From Echiichthys vipera (taxonomy: Eukaryota; Chordata; Actinopteri; Perciformes; Trachinidae), in contig OY829655.1 in assembly GCA_963691815.1 (NCBI GenBank), forward strand, positions 11,664,279-11,728,278: a stretch of 64,000 nucleotides of DNA, written 5' to 3'. Position 1 is the stretch's first letter. The number at the start of each line of letters is the position of its first letter. The translations under genes and the position numbers were made by a program. The notes beneath the pieces are model-generated. The model made no database searches, had not been told where the DNA came from, and saw nothing but the letters and a program-made list of their open reading frames with translations. This document shows positions 63,503 to 64,000 of the stretch, piece after piece.

Positions 63503-64000
63503 GTATGTTACACACTAACTCCTACATACAGAGCTTGCTGGTAGCCGTGCTATCCATCAGGCACTGAGATTATTGGAATAAAGTAAAATTACAATCTCCT
63601 TGTATTTCTCACTTCTGCATTTGCCCTGATGTATGAAGATGTCTGCTTTGTTAAGGTCCATTAAGGCACCAGATATAGGGTACATCAATAATAGTGCTGT
63701 GTGCTCTATTCCAGTAATGACAACTGATGTAGATAATACCCCCCCAAACATTTCTCCCACTTTATTGGCTTTACGGTTCTTTCACTCTTGTTCCCCAGAA
63801 ATTTTTTCTCGAAAAAAAAAAATTAAGTTAGACCTCCAGATAAAAAGCCCCAAATCTGCTTTGTTCTTATTTGTGCATCATTCCCCTCAGGGCTATTTCA
63901 AAAATCATAGTTGTTTTCCTGCTGAGATGCATGGGGAGAGTGTTTGTAGATTGATTTGAGGCTCTGAAATGGGAGCCTTTTCTTTGCCCAGTGAGAAAGC
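63503..64000 (+). other. Start of the next intron, no exon seen
   Basis: 498 bases to the window edge. The expected next blade (beginning near an FWTDWD motif in the family) is not present here. A frame at 63633-63959 shows no domain. Confidence 0.7.

Overview
The window is animal nuclear DNA, most likely from a teleost fish. It is AT-rich, has long introns with GT-AG splice sites, and carries Tc1-type, L1-type and CR1/L2-type transposon debris and long microsatellites. It holds one gene, on the + strand: an internal part of a giant LDL-receptor-family endocytic receptor, which I call lrp1b. I found 22 consecutive coding exons (16078-63502) totalling 3835 coding bases. Every junction has AG/GT borders and keeps one open frame, so about 1278 residues read through without a stop. 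The first exons (signal peptide, LDLa repeats 1-2) lie before the window; most of the protein lies after it.

Layout. 1-16077 is non-coding, at least 16 kb of intron. Exons at 16078 and 17608 encode an EGF pair. Exons from 20427 to 28183 encode the first six-bladed YWTD beta-propeller, and 28332-28475 its closing EGF. Exons from 29650 to 36408 encode the second propeller, and 42132-42254 its EGF. Exons from 42587 to 55662 encode eight LDLa repeats (repeats 3-10, ligand cluster II of the family). 58071-58316 encodes the next EGF pair, and 62423-63502 the start of the third propeller. The window ends in an intron. By knowledge of the family, the LDLa repeats bind ligands through calcium-organised acidic pockets, and the propeller-EGF modules support ligand release in endosomes.

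The introns hold the rest: a minus-strand L1-type LINE of about 4.6 kb with a broken reverse transcriptase (about 36777-41430), a Tc1-like transposon with a deleted catalytic core (about 52721-53830), and a 1.2 kb element with perfect 16-bp terminal inverted repeats and a THAP-like zinc-finger relic (10544-11750). There are also three LINE 3' fragments, a dispersed repeat present three times, a (TG)67 array, a (TA)n array and a perfect 14-bp-stem hairpin. I see no RNA gene, CRISPR array, operon or bacterial feature. I do not see a new biological system. The points most worth checking are the structure and decay of the transposons, the intron that splits one LDLa repeat, and residue changes in ligand-binding repeats.
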